The position numbers and the translations under genes were made by a program. Under the pieces are notes generated by a model. That model saw only the letters and a program-made list of their open reading frames with translations. It ran no database searches and was not told the origin of the DNA. Of a stretch of 11,979 nt of DNA, positions 6,497-11,979 are shown piece by piece. The stretch's first letter is position 1; every line of letters begins with the position of its first letter. The stretch comes from an uncultured Collinsella sp. (GTDB taxonomy: Bacteria; Actinomycetota; Coriobacteriia; Coriobacteriales; Coriobacteriaceae). The stretch is from NCBI GenBank assembly GCA_902478935.1, contig CABSMV010000060.1, positions 1-11,979 on the forward strand, given 5' to 3'.

Positions 6497-6530
6497 AAAA
6501 AGGGACCCGTCCATTGCGGACGAATCCCTT
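6497..6530 (-). terminator. Intrinsic terminator of rpsA
   Basis: AAGGGA (6500-6505) pairs with TCCCTT (6525-6530), and CGTCC (6508-6512) with GGACG (6518-6522), separated by a 2x2 internal loop. Read leftward the stem runs into five U (complement of 6497-6501). It lies 25 nt after the rpsA stop codon. Confidence 0.85.
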
Positions 6531-6554
6531 AAAACAAGTGATCGTCAAACCGAT

Positions 6555-7721
6555 TTACTCGGCGTCGGTCTCCTCGTCCTTCTTCTCGGAAGGCAGCGGG
6601 GTAACCTCGATCTCGACGCCCAGAGTCTCAGCTGCGGACTTCATGGACAGGGAGATACGACGACGGTCGAGGTCGATCTCCATGACCTTGACCTGAACCT
6701 TGTCGCCCACATGGGTGACCTGAGAAGGCTGATCGACGTGCTTGTTGGCCATCTCGGAGATGTGCACCAGACCCTCGATGCCCTCGCCCAGGTCGACGAA
6801 AGCGCCGAACGGGACAAGCTTGGTCACAGTGCCCTCGACGATAGCGCCGACGGGGTACTTCTTGACCAGCGCGCGCCACGGATCCTCGGTGGTCTGCTTG
6901 AGACCCAGGGAGATGCGCTCGCGGTTGAGATCGACGTCGAGAACCTCGACCTCGACCTCCTGGCCGACCTTGACAACCTCGGAAGGATGGTTGACGTGGT
7001 TCCAGGAGAGCTCGGAGATGTGGATGAGGCCATCGATACCGCCGAGGTCGACGAAGGCGCCGAAGTCGACGATGGAGGAAACGGTGCCCTGGAGACGCAT
7101 GCCAGACTTGAGCTTGGACAGGATCTCGGAGCGCTCGGCCTTGCGGGACTCCTCGAGCACGACGCGACGGGAGAGGACGACGTTGTTGCGGTTGCGGTCC
7201 ATCTCGATGACGCGAGCCTCGATGCGAGTGCCCATGTAGGAGGTGAGGTCCTTGACGCGACGGAGGTCGACGAGGGAAGCGGGCAGGAAGCCACGCAGGC
7301 CGATGTCGAGGATCAGGCCGCCCTTGACAACCTCGATAACCTCGCCCTCGACGTTCTCGCCGGAGTTGAACTTCTCCTCGATGCGGTTCCAAGCACGCTC
7401 GTACTCGGCACGCTTCTTGGACAGGACCAGACGACCGTCCTTGTCCTCCTTCTGGAGAACCAGAGCCTCGATGGGATCACCGAGTGCAACGATGTCTGCA
7501 GGGTTAGCGTCCTTGCGGATGGACAGCTCGCGGACCGGGATAACGCCCTCGGACTTGAATCCGATGTCAACGAGCACCTCGTCATGCTCGATCTTAACGA
7601 CAGTGCCGTTAACGAGATCGCCCTCATCAAAGTCGGTAATCGTACCGTCGATGAGGTTGTTCATCTCCTCCTCGTTGACATCGTCAAGAGAGAAAATGGA
7701 CGAGTTCTGAATCTCACTCAA
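6555..7721 (-). CDS. rpsA: 30S ribosomal protein S1 (four S1 domains)
   Basis: S1 binds mRNA leaders on the small subunit and helps translation initiation. The 388-residue protein holds four OB-fold S1 domains at roughly residues 33-104, 121-186, 207-275 and 292-361, and an acidic C-terminal tail (EKKDEETDAE). The third and fourth are the most canonical (IVDFGAFVDLGGIDGLIHISELSW and the equivalent LVPFGAFVDL...LVHISEM). Four domains is the usual form in Actinobacteria and Firmicutes, against six in Escherichia coli. The start is TTG at 7721, supported by AAAGGGG 7 nt upstream; no ATG lies near. Highly biased codon use (GAC, CTC, AAG, GTC) suggests strong expression. The gene is divergent from the HAD hydrolase, with a 315-nt gap between them. 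Confidence 0.97.
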   Translation of the reverse strand: MSEIQNSSIFSLDDVNEEEMNNLIDGTITDFDEGDLVNGTVVKIEHDEVLVDIGFKSEGVIPVRELSIRKDANPADIVALGDPIEALVLQKEDKDGRLVLSKKRAEYERAWNRIEEKFNSGENVEGEVIEVVKGGLILDIGLRGFLPASLVDLRRVKDLTSYMGTRIEARVIEMDRNRNNVVLSRRVVLEESRKAERSEILSKLKSGMRLQGTVSSIVDFGAFVDLGGIDGLIHISELSWNHVNHPSEVVKVGQEVEVEVLDVDLNRERISLGLKQTTEDPWRALVKKYPVGAIVEGTVTKLVPFGAFVDLGEGIEGLVHISEMANKHVDQPSQVTHVGDKVQVKVMEIDLDRRRISLSMKSAAETLGVEIEVTPLPSEKKDEETDAE

Positions 7722-8036
7722 AGGTGGACCCCTTTCGAACTACGGGGCCCCGATTGCTAGGACCTACAGAAGGGTGCGACAAGCACACAACGTTTAGGAA
7801 CACTCGGGAGCCGACAGATACTAATGTGACGCTTATGCAATCACGTTCGTATAGGTTACGGGGAAATCATTTCGATTTCAAGCGTGAACTGCGATTTTTT
7901 ACTCGTATGGAGACTTTTTCGCAATCTTGTGGACGACCGTCTCCATAAGTTGACGATAGGCAGTCAGGCATACGGCTTTGGGGTAAAGTATCCGGAGCCA
8001 ACGACTCTAGATCAAATTTACGAGAAAGGTGCCCGC
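7722..8036. other. Divergent intergenic region between rpsA and the HAD hydrolase
   Basis: This 315-nt gap must contain the promoters of both genes. It is clearly AT-richer in the middle (7800-7925). Visible structure: a 9-bp inverted repeat TATGGAGAC (7906-7914) / GTCTCCATA (7939-7947), a GGGGCCCC palindrome near 7745 in the rpsA leader, and TTGACG at 7950-7955 on the plus strand as a -35 candidate for the hydrolase, with only a poor -10 (TACGGC at 15 nt). On the minus strand TATACG and TATCTG hexamers are possible rpsA -10 sites without convincing -35 partners. I find no tRNA or credible small gene. Confidence 0.5.
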
Positions 8037-8795
8037 GTGCTCAAAGCAGTCGTTTTCGATATGGACGAAACGCTTCTCAGCATCAACCTCAACGCGTTCA
8101 TCCTTCGCTATTTTAAGGATGTCTCGTCGATGCTCGCGGATATCGGTCGCCGCAGCCACGGTGGCACGATGGCACGCCTCGGCACTATCTTGGTCGACCT
8201 CAACGCCAATCGCCGAAGCGGCACGGATAATCGCACCAATCTTGAGTTCTACCAAGAAGAGGTTGAGCGCCGGTGCGGCATTTGCCTCTCGGACCCACTC
8301 ATCTACGAGGCGTTTACCTACTACGACCGCGAAGTTCTTCCGTACAAGAACGACGATGTCATCAACGCCCACGCCATGCCCGGCGCACATGCCGCGCTTC
8401 AGGCCGTACAGGATGCAGGGCTACGTTGCGCGCTCTTTACCAACCCCAGCTTTCCGCAGGGGGCCATCGAGTGCCGCATGGGTTGGGGCGACCTGGCCGA
8501 CGCCCCCTTTGAGCTCGTCACGCACATGGGAAACACCACCCGCTGCAAGCCCGATGCCACCTACTATCTAGAGCAGCTTCAGGTGATGGGGCTCGAGCCG
8601 CACGAGGTCCTTATGGTGGGCAACGATCCCAAGCGCGACTTCCCGTCCCCCGATTGCGGCATCCAAACCGCCTTTGTGGGCCAAGGCAAGCCCAGCCGAG
8701 CCACCTGGCGCGGAACCATGGAAGACTTCGCCCGCGACTTTAACGCCGTAATCGAGGCCTTCTACGAGCATCAAATAGCCGACGAACTGTCTTAG
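8037..8795 (+). CDS. HAD superfamily hydrolase
   Basis: A 252-residue cytoplasmic haloacid-dehalogenase-fold phosphatase or phosphotransferase; substrate unknown. Motif I is VFDMDETLL (nucleophile Asp8, acid/base Asp10). A large helical cap occupies about residues 15-110. Motif II is ALFTNPSF (Thr135), motif III includes CKPDATYY (Lys171), and motif IV is VGNDPKRDF (Asp197/Asp201). The start is GTG at 8037: GAAAGG lies 7 nt upstream, and it places motif I at residues 7-14, as normal for the family. An in-frame ATG at 7884 would add 51 residues of non-family sequence across the promoter region. It stands alone on the plus strand, divergent from rpsA and convergent with the cysteine desulfidase gene; structured repeat copy B follows its stop by 44 nt. 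Confidence 0.9.
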   Translation: MLKAVVFDMDETLLSINLNAFILRYFKDVSSMLADIGRRSHGGTMARLGTILVDLNANRRSGTDNRTNLEFYQEEVERRCGICLSDPLIYEAFTYYDREVLPYKNDDVINAHAMPGAHAALQAVQDAGLRCALFTNPSFPQGAIECRMGWGDLADAPFELVTHMGNTTRCKPDATYYLEQLQVMGLEPHEVLMVGNDPKRDFPSPDCGIQTAFVGQGKPSRATWRGTMEDFARDFNAVIEAFYEHQIADELS

Positions 8796-8839
8796 CCAAT
8801 AGAACAACAAACAAAGATAACGCCGATGTTTTGGCAACA

Positions 8840-8953
8840 ACAGCGAAAGCCCGCCAGAGCGAGCAAGGTGTCTTGAAACAAGGCGGCATTGACCTTCTGG
8901 TCATGCCGCCGAAGTTGAAAGGCAGATTGCCGCTCTGGCGGGCTTGCAGCGTC
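8840..8953. repeat. Structured intergenic repeat, copy B
   Basis: The 13-bp closing stem pairs 8848-8860 (AGCCCGCCAGAGC) with 8932-8944. The internal hairpins are CAAG-GTGT-CTTG (8864-8875), a 12-bp stem with a bulged T and a TTCT loop (8882-8910) and GGCA-GAT-TGCC (8921-8931). Length, loop sizes, the bulge and the flanks ACAGCG and GCAGCGTC equal those of copy A at 5745-5858. In the plus frame both copies could also encode a similar short peptide (EQG-LK--GID...LKGRLP), but the open frames have no SD. The copy lies between a rightward and a leftward gene, so either transcript could include it. Confidence 0.8.
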
Positions 8954-8960
8954 GGCCAGT

Positions 8961-9033
8961 CCGCCGTTCGGCAGAACGGCGGAACCTCGGGCGCAGCGTC
9001 GACTCGTTACGCGGTTTGGTAAAACCGCGTAAC
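8961..9033. terminator. Two perfect hairpins between convergent genes
   Basis: CCGCCGTTC (8961-8969) pairs with GAACGGCGG (8974-8982) around GGCA. GTTACGCGGTTT (9006-9017) pairs with AAACCGCGTAAC (9022-9033) around GGTA; the latter touches the stop codon of the leftward gene (9033-9035). Neither is followed by a U-run, so termination is inferred from position and stem strength only. The 9-mer GCAGCGTCG occurs after repeat copy B (8947-8955) and again before the second hairpin (8993-9001). Confidence 0.55.
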
Positions 9034-10352
9034 TAGCAGACTCGAGTCTTGCCGATCATGATGTTGAGGATCTCGACGTCGGTGTCCTTCATGCCCACGC
9101 GGCCCACGTAGCCCATGCTGGCGATTGTCTGCTCAACGGTATCCTGGATCAGGCCCTCGCCGGCGCGGAAGCCGCGACCTTGCATAGCCATATCGTGGCC
9201 CAGAATCGCCGCATCGACGGCAGCCGAGATCTTGGCGGCACAGCTCGCCTTGGCGCCGTCGCACACGATGCCGCCCACGTTACCGAGCGTATTCGAGACC
9301 GTCGCGCCAATCTGCTCGCGCGTGCCACCGCATAGCCAGGTAATCGCAGCGCCGGCGCCGCACGCGGCGCAAATAGCACCGCAAAACGCCGAGAGCGCAC
9401 CAATATAGCTCTTGATATGCACGGCGATAAGATCGGACAGCATCACGGCGCGCACCAGGCGCTCGTGGTCGCAACGCAGGTACTCGGCATACTCCATGAC
9501 GGGCAATGCGCAGGTAATGCCCTGATTGCCCGAGCCGCACACAATGGCGACCGGCAGCGCGCAGCCGTTCATGCGGGCGTCGGACCCGGCGGCCGCACGG
9601 GCACGGGCACGGCAGGCGACGTCATCGGCACGAGCACCCAGCAGCGTACGACCCACCTCGGCGCCCCAAGCGTGCGCAAGGCCCTCGGCACTGATTGCGC
9701 CATTCAGCTCAATCTGACGCTCAACGGCAGCGCGGGCGTCCTCAATGTCACCGTCCTCGATAAAGTCGATGATGGACTCAATGCTCATAGGGGTATCGGC
9801 CTTATCCGCCGCACGCTCGGCCACCACGCGCTCGGCGCAGGCGGCACACTCCCCCGCCGACTTGCCGCATACCGGAATACCATCGAGCGTATGGCACGTG
9901 ACATTAGTGTGGTGATCGGTAATCTCGACGACCGCGGTATGGCCCCCGGCCGTCGCAGTCACCTTGATGTAGAGGTTGGGCACACCTTCGACAAGCGACA
10001 CATCGCAGTAGCCGACGTCGGCGAGGAGCTCGGCCACGCGAGCGCGGTCTTCATCGTTAACGCTCTCGAGCACCTCGAGCGCGCTCTTAGCGTCGCCGCC
10101 CACGGCACCCAGCACGGCCGCCGCTTCAATACCGTGCATGCCGCCCGAGTTGGGCACGGTCACGCTCTTAACGTTCTTGATGATATTGCCCGAGCAGGCA
10201 ACATCCATATGATCGGGTTCGCAACCGAGCGTCTGACTCGCCAGCGCCGCTGCATAGGCAACGGCAATGGGCTCGGTACAGCCGAGCGCGCAGACAAGTT
10301 CGCGGTTCAAAACATCGCAAAACGCGGCATCACGGATGGAATCGGTAGGCAT
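9033..10352 (-). CDS. L-cysteine desulfidase / UPF0597 (YhaM, CyuA) family protein
   Basis: A 439-residue member of the L-serine-dehydratase-alpha-like family; characterised members use an Fe-S cluster to break cysteine into sulfide, ammonia and pyruvate. Landmarks: ALGCTEP with Cys25, the position of a cluster cysteine in the Methanocaldococcus enzyme; SGNIIKN (54-60); VCGSGNQGI (Cys272); AACGAGAAI (Cys331); IVCDGAK (Cys364); then GMKDTDVEILNIMIGK at the C-terminus. The protein is unusually cysteine-rich, which fits anaerobic life. ATG 10352 follows AGGAG with 6 nt spacing. A 19-codon leader reading frame (10330-10389) with its own strong SD overlaps the start. Divergent from rpiB. Physiologically it may supply or detoxify sulfur opposite MetY. 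Serine dehydratase activity is an alternative. Confidence 0.9.
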   Translation of the reverse strand: MPTDSIRDAAFCDVLNRELVCALGCTEPIAVAYAAALASQTLGCEPDHMDVACSGNIIKNVKSVTVPNSGGMHGIEAAAVLGAVGGDAKSALEVLESVNDEDRARVAELLADVGYCDVSLVEGVPNLYIKVTATAGGHTAVVEITDHHTNVTCHTLDGIPVCGKSAGECAACAERVVAERAADKADTPMSIESIIDFIEDGDIEDARAAVERQIELNGAISAEGLAHAWGAEVGRTLLGARADDVACRARARAAAGSDARMNGCALPVAIVCGSGNQGITCALPVMEYAEYLRCDHERLVRAVMLSDLIAVHIKSYIGALSAFCGAICAACGAGAAITWLCGGTREQIGATVSNTLGNVGGIVCDGAKASCAAKISAAVDAAILGHDMAMQGRGFRAGEGLIQDTVEQTIASMGYVGRVGMKDTDVEILNIMIGKTRVC

Positions 10353-10389
10353 AGGTATCTCCTGCTTGCATAACGGGCTGGGCTCTCAT
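10330..10389 (-). CDS. Possible 19-residue leader peptide overlapping the desulfidase start
   Basis: ATG at 10387-10389 follows ATAAAGGAG with 9 nt spacing, a stronger SD than that of the downstream gene. The frame encodes MRAQPVMQAGDTYAYRFHP and stops at 10330-10332, 23 nt inside the desulfidase gene and in a different frame. This layout suits translational coupling: ribosomes finishing the leader would open or re-initiate at the AGGAG/ATG of 10352. The peptide has no cysteine run, so classical attenuation by cysteine is not indicated. It may only be chance. Confidence 0.4.
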   Translation of the reverse strand: MRAQPVMQAGDTYAYRFHP

Positions 10390-10406
10390 AATAGTTAGCT
10401 CCTTTA

Positions 10407-10426
10407 TTTGATAACAATGCATCAAA
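10407..10426. promoter_or_regulatory. Inverted repeat TTTGAT-N8-ATCAAA near the desulfidase promoter
   Basis: Six-base arms TTTGAT (10407-10412) and ATCAAA (10421-10426) are separated by 8 nt. On the minus strand the repeat covers a TATCAA hexamer that could be the -10 of the desulfidase gene, directly upstream of the leader SD. A repressor or activator site is inferred from symmetry and position only. Confidence 0.35.
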
Positions 10427-10525
10427 AACCGCAACCATGGTTCCGGCAGACGGCGCTCAAGCGCAAACTGACGACATTCATTCACAAGAAGTCGGTCTTG
10501 TTGCCTGCTAAAGCGTTTGACCAAA

Positions 10526-10541
10526 AAACGCTCGAGCGTTT
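10526..10541. promoter_or_regulatory. 16-bp perfect palindrome upstream of rpiB, operator candidate
   Basis: AAACGCTCGAGCGTTT reads the same on both strands, is centred on CG, and lies about 85 nt before the rpiB start between a TTGACC hexamer (10517-10522) and a TATCAT hexamer (10557-10562). LacI-family operators are typically CG-centred palindromes of this size. No LacI-type regulator is in the window, so identity is inferred. Confidence 0.4.
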
Positions 10542-10623
10542 ACGCAAAAGTCGCGCTATCATGCAGTCGAACGCGGTAAACACCTTTAGCATTTGCGCCG
10601 CACAGACCAGAGAGGAACCATCC

Positions 10624-11091
10624 ATGAAGATCGGTATCGGTAACGACCACGCCGCCGTCGAGCTCAAGAACATCATTTCCGAGCACCTGAAGGAGCGCGG
10701 CTGCGAGGTCGTGAACTTTGGCACCGACACCTCCGAGAGCTTTGACTACCCCATCGCCGGCTACAAGGTGGGTAAGGCCGTTGCCAACGGCGACGTCGAT
10801 TTGGGCATCCTGATCTGCGGTACCGGCGTCGGCATCAGCCTGGCTGCCAACAAGGTCGAGGGCGTACGCGCCGTTGTGTGCTCCGAGCCCTTCAGCGCCA
10901 AGCTCTCCCGCATGCACAACAATACCAACGTGCTCGCCTTTGGCGCCCGCGTCGTGGGCTCCGAGCTCGCCAAGATGATTGTCGACGAGTGGCTCGACGC
11001 CGAGTTTGAGGGTGGTCGTCACGAGCGTCGCGTTAACCTCCTCAACGAGATCGATCACACGCGCGGCCTTAAGATCGTCGACGAAGCCTAA
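10624..11091 (+). CDS. rpiB: Ribose 5-phosphate isomerase B
   Basis: RpiB interconverts ribose 5-phosphate and ribulose 5-phosphate in the non-oxidative pentose phosphate pathway (some relatives act on allose or galactose phosphates). The 155-residue protein fits the family (about 145-155). Visible: MKIGIGNDHAAVELK at the N-terminus (GNDHA phosphate/sugar site), DYPIAGYKVG, ICGTGVGIS (Cys65, the enediol base position), RMHNNTNVLAFGARV (His98, ring opening) and GGRHERRV (131-137). The ATG at 10624 is supported by AGAGGA 7 nt upstream. The frame is open for 72 more codons but that extension has no SD and no homology to the family. It has a single-gene arrangement, divergent from the desulfidase gene and convergent with ndk, with a palindromic operator candidate upstream. 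Confidence 0.95.
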   Translation: MKIGIGNDHAAVELKNIISEHLKERGCEVVNFGTDTSESFDYPIAGYKVGKAVANGDVDLGILICGTGVGISLAANKVEGVRAVVCSEPFSAKLSRMHNNTNVLAFGARVVGSELAKMIVDEWLDAEFEGGRHERRVNLLNEIDHTRGLKIVDEA

Positions 11092-11115
11092 ACTATTCAG
11101 TGCCACAAGCTAACA

Positions 11116-11165
11116 GCAGGGGCCCGCTCGGAACACATGTCCGAGCGGGCCCCTGCATAGATTTT
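11116..11165 (+). terminator. Terminator of rpiB
   Basis: A perfect 17-bp stem pairs 11116-11132 (GCAGGGGCCCGCTCGGA) with 11140-11156 around a 7-nt loop, 24 nt after the rpiB stop. A short run of four T (11162-11165) follows after ATAGA. The strong stem compensates for the weak U-run. Confidence 0.8.
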
Positions 11166-11170
11166 GGAAT

Positions 11171-11204
11171 AAAAGGGCGGCGCGGAGGGAGTTCCGCGGC
11201 GCCC
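11171..11204 (-). terminator. Intrinsic terminator of ndk
   Basis: GGGCGGCGCGGA (11175-11186) pairs with TCCGCGGCGCCC (11193-11204) over 11 of 12 positions with one mismatch and a 6-nt loop. Read leftward it is followed by UUUUAUU (complement of 11168-11174). It lies 38 nt after the ndk stop. Confidence 0.8.
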
Positions 11205-11242
11205 AAGCCACACGCTAACAGCTTTAAGGAGTCAAAGCTGGT

Positions 11243-11647
11243 TTAGCCAAAGAAGCGCTTGATCTCAATCTCGGCGTTCTCCAGGCAGTCGGAGCCGTGG
11301 ATCACGTTAGCGTTGACATCGACGGCAAAGTCGCCGCGGATGGTACCAGGAGCAGCCTCAAGCGGGTTGGTAGCGCCCATGAGGGTGCGCATCTTAGCAA
11401 CAGCGGAGAGACCGGAAACGACCATCTTGACGACCGGACCGCTCGTCATAAAGTCGCAGAGACCGCCAAAGAAGGGCTTGTCGGCCAGATGGGCGTAGTG
11501 CTCCTCGACGGTAGCGCGCTCGAGCGTGGTCATCTCCATGCGCTCGATGACAAGGCCGCTGCGCTCAATGCGAGCAACAATCTCGCCGATCTTGCGGTCG
11601 CGCACGGCGTCGGGCTTAATCATGATGAAGGTCTTCTCGATAGCCAT
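11243..11647 (-). CDS. ndk: Nucleoside diphosphate kinase
   Basis: Ndk transfers the gamma-phosphate of ATP to nucleoside diphosphates through a phosphohistidine, balancing NTP and dNTP pools. The 134-residue protein has family length and all key sites: TFIMIKPDAV (Lys11), RKIGEIVARIE, the Kpn-loop region SGPVVKMVVSG, MGATNPLEAAPGTIRGDF (90-107) and the active site NVIHGSDCLENAEIEIKRFF with His117. ATG 11647 follows GAAAGG at 8 nt. It stands alone, converging on rpiB, with a promoter candidate at 11712-11740. Confidence 0.97.
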   Translation of the reverse strand: MAIEKTFIMIKPDAVRDRKIGEIVARIERSGLVIERMEMTTLERATVEEHYAHLADKPFFGGLCDFMTSGPVVKMVVSGLSAVAKMRTLMGATNPLEAAPGTIRGDFAVDVNANVIHGSDCLENAEIEIKRFFG

Positions 11648-11711
11648 AAAAGTAGCCTTTCAAGTAGGTTCGCGCGTGCCCAAGTCCCATTCCGGCACCC
11701 GCCTGGACTGC

Positions 11712-11740
11712 ATCGTAACAGAGTTTTAGCTGCAGTTAAA
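11712..11740 (-). promoter_or_regulatory. Probable ndk promoter
   Basis: On the minus strand TACGAT (11712-11717) and TTTAAC (11735-11740) are separated by exactly 17 nt, giving a leader of about 60 nt before the ndk ATG. Just upstream are two direct repeats, ATTGAAACGCTGCA (11754-11767) and ATTAAAACGCTCCA (11772-11785), 18 nt apart. Confidence 0.5.
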
Positions 11741-11785
11741 CAAAAAGCTGTTTATTGAAACGCTGCAATATATTAAAACGCTCCA

Positions 11786-11979
11786 TATGTGTCACTTCTG
11801 TTTCGAAGCCCGATTAGAGTACCATCCGACCGCCCATCAACCGCGCCGAACAGAGCAGGCGGTCGGTTGCCGCCCGCGAACGTATCCCCTTCACAACCTG
11901 CCCAAAGGTCCTACAGAAGTTCTCGACAAGCCCCTCCCCCATAGCAACAAAATACGGACACCCACATCCTGTCTCTTAT
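11786..11979. other. Right-edge stretch without a convincing gene
   Basis: Beyond the ndk promoter region no gene is well supported. On the minus strand a 42-codon frame runs from ATG 11942 to TAA 11814 (starting MGEGLVENFCRTFGQVVKG) and is open upstream to a stop at 11976-11978, but there is no SD before the ATG. It might be a short hypothetical gene, or a decayed or repeated coding fragment. The next real gene is presumably outside the window. Confidence 0.35.

Noticed and set aside
6309..7760. A 483-codon plus-strand frame antisense to rpsA, and an overlapping minus-strand frame in a second phase
   Set aside because: The rpsA frame has four clear S1 domains; the other frames are low-complexity (repetitive L/D/V/E or R/H/G) shadows.
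8831..9022. Small plus-strand ORF of 63 codons across repeat copy B
   Set aside because: No SD precedes it, it ends in unrelated hairpin sequence, and the compensatory changes favour a structured element over a gene.
9417..10373. A 318-codon plus-strand frame opposite the cysteine desulfidase gene
   Set aside because: Antisense to a recognised family member with conserved Fe-S motifs; no SD and no recognisable domain.
10407..10426. FNR box in front of the desulfidase gene
   Set aside because: The arms resemble TTGAT/ATCAA but are separated by 8 nt rather than the 4 nt of an FNR/CRP-type site.
10408..10623. N-terminal extension of RpiB by 72 residues
   Set aside because: It has no SD, crosses the palindromic operator candidate, and RpiB proteins begin at the MKIGIGNDHA-type sequence.
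1..11979. CRISPR array, insertion sequence, prophage or tRNA genes
   Set aside because: No regularly spaced direct repeats, transposase or integrase frames, or tRNA cloverleaf sequences were seen; rnpB is the only classical RNA gene found.

Overview
The window looks like chromosomal DNA of a high-GC, gut-type actinobacterium of the class Coriobacteriia; Collinsella is my best guess. This rests on the GC-rich codon use, the similarity style of the housekeeping proteins, and the mix of ATG, GTG and TTG starts behind strong Shine-Dalgarno (SD) sites. It is inferred, not searched. I see no phage, plasmid, insertion sequence or CRISPR array. The genes are ordinary core and metabolic genes; the unusual material lies between them.

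Layout. The left edge holds the 3' end of a diacylglycerol/lipid kinase (+). It converges across a long palindrome with a leftward series: metY-type sulfhydrylase (2972-4255), MFS exporter (1526-2830), xanthine phosphoribosyltransferase xpt (789-1367) and a stand-alone GGQ ribosome-rescue factor (325-705). Intrinsic terminators sit just in front of the SD of both the exporter and the rescue factor. A C_GCAxxG_C_C family redox-type protein (4486-4932, +) then converges with a YigZ/IMPACT protein (5001-5636, -). Next come RNase P RNA (rnpB, about 5868-6230, -) and ribosomal protein S1 (rpsA, 6555-7721, -). Divergent from rpsA is a HAD hydrolase (8037-8795, +), which converges with a cysteine desulfidase/UPF0597 protein (9033-10352, -). 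rpiB (10624-11091, +) and ndk (11243-11647, -) end the window.

How the genes fit together. There is no single pathway. Themes are sulfur amino acids (MetY makes homocysteine or methionine precursors with sulfide; the UPF0597 protein releases sulfide from cysteine), nucleotides (xpt, ndk), pentose phosphates (rpiB) and translation or RNA processing (S1, RNase P RNA, the GGQ factor).

Most interesting signal. Two 114-nt intergenic elements (5745-5858 and 8840-8953) fold alike: a 13-bp closing stem around three hairpins. They differ at four base pairs by compensatory double substitutions. This points to a repeated, selected structured RNA (or structured DNA repeat). One copy lies directly beyond the 3' end of rnpB and the other between two convergent genes, next to two further perfect hairpins.
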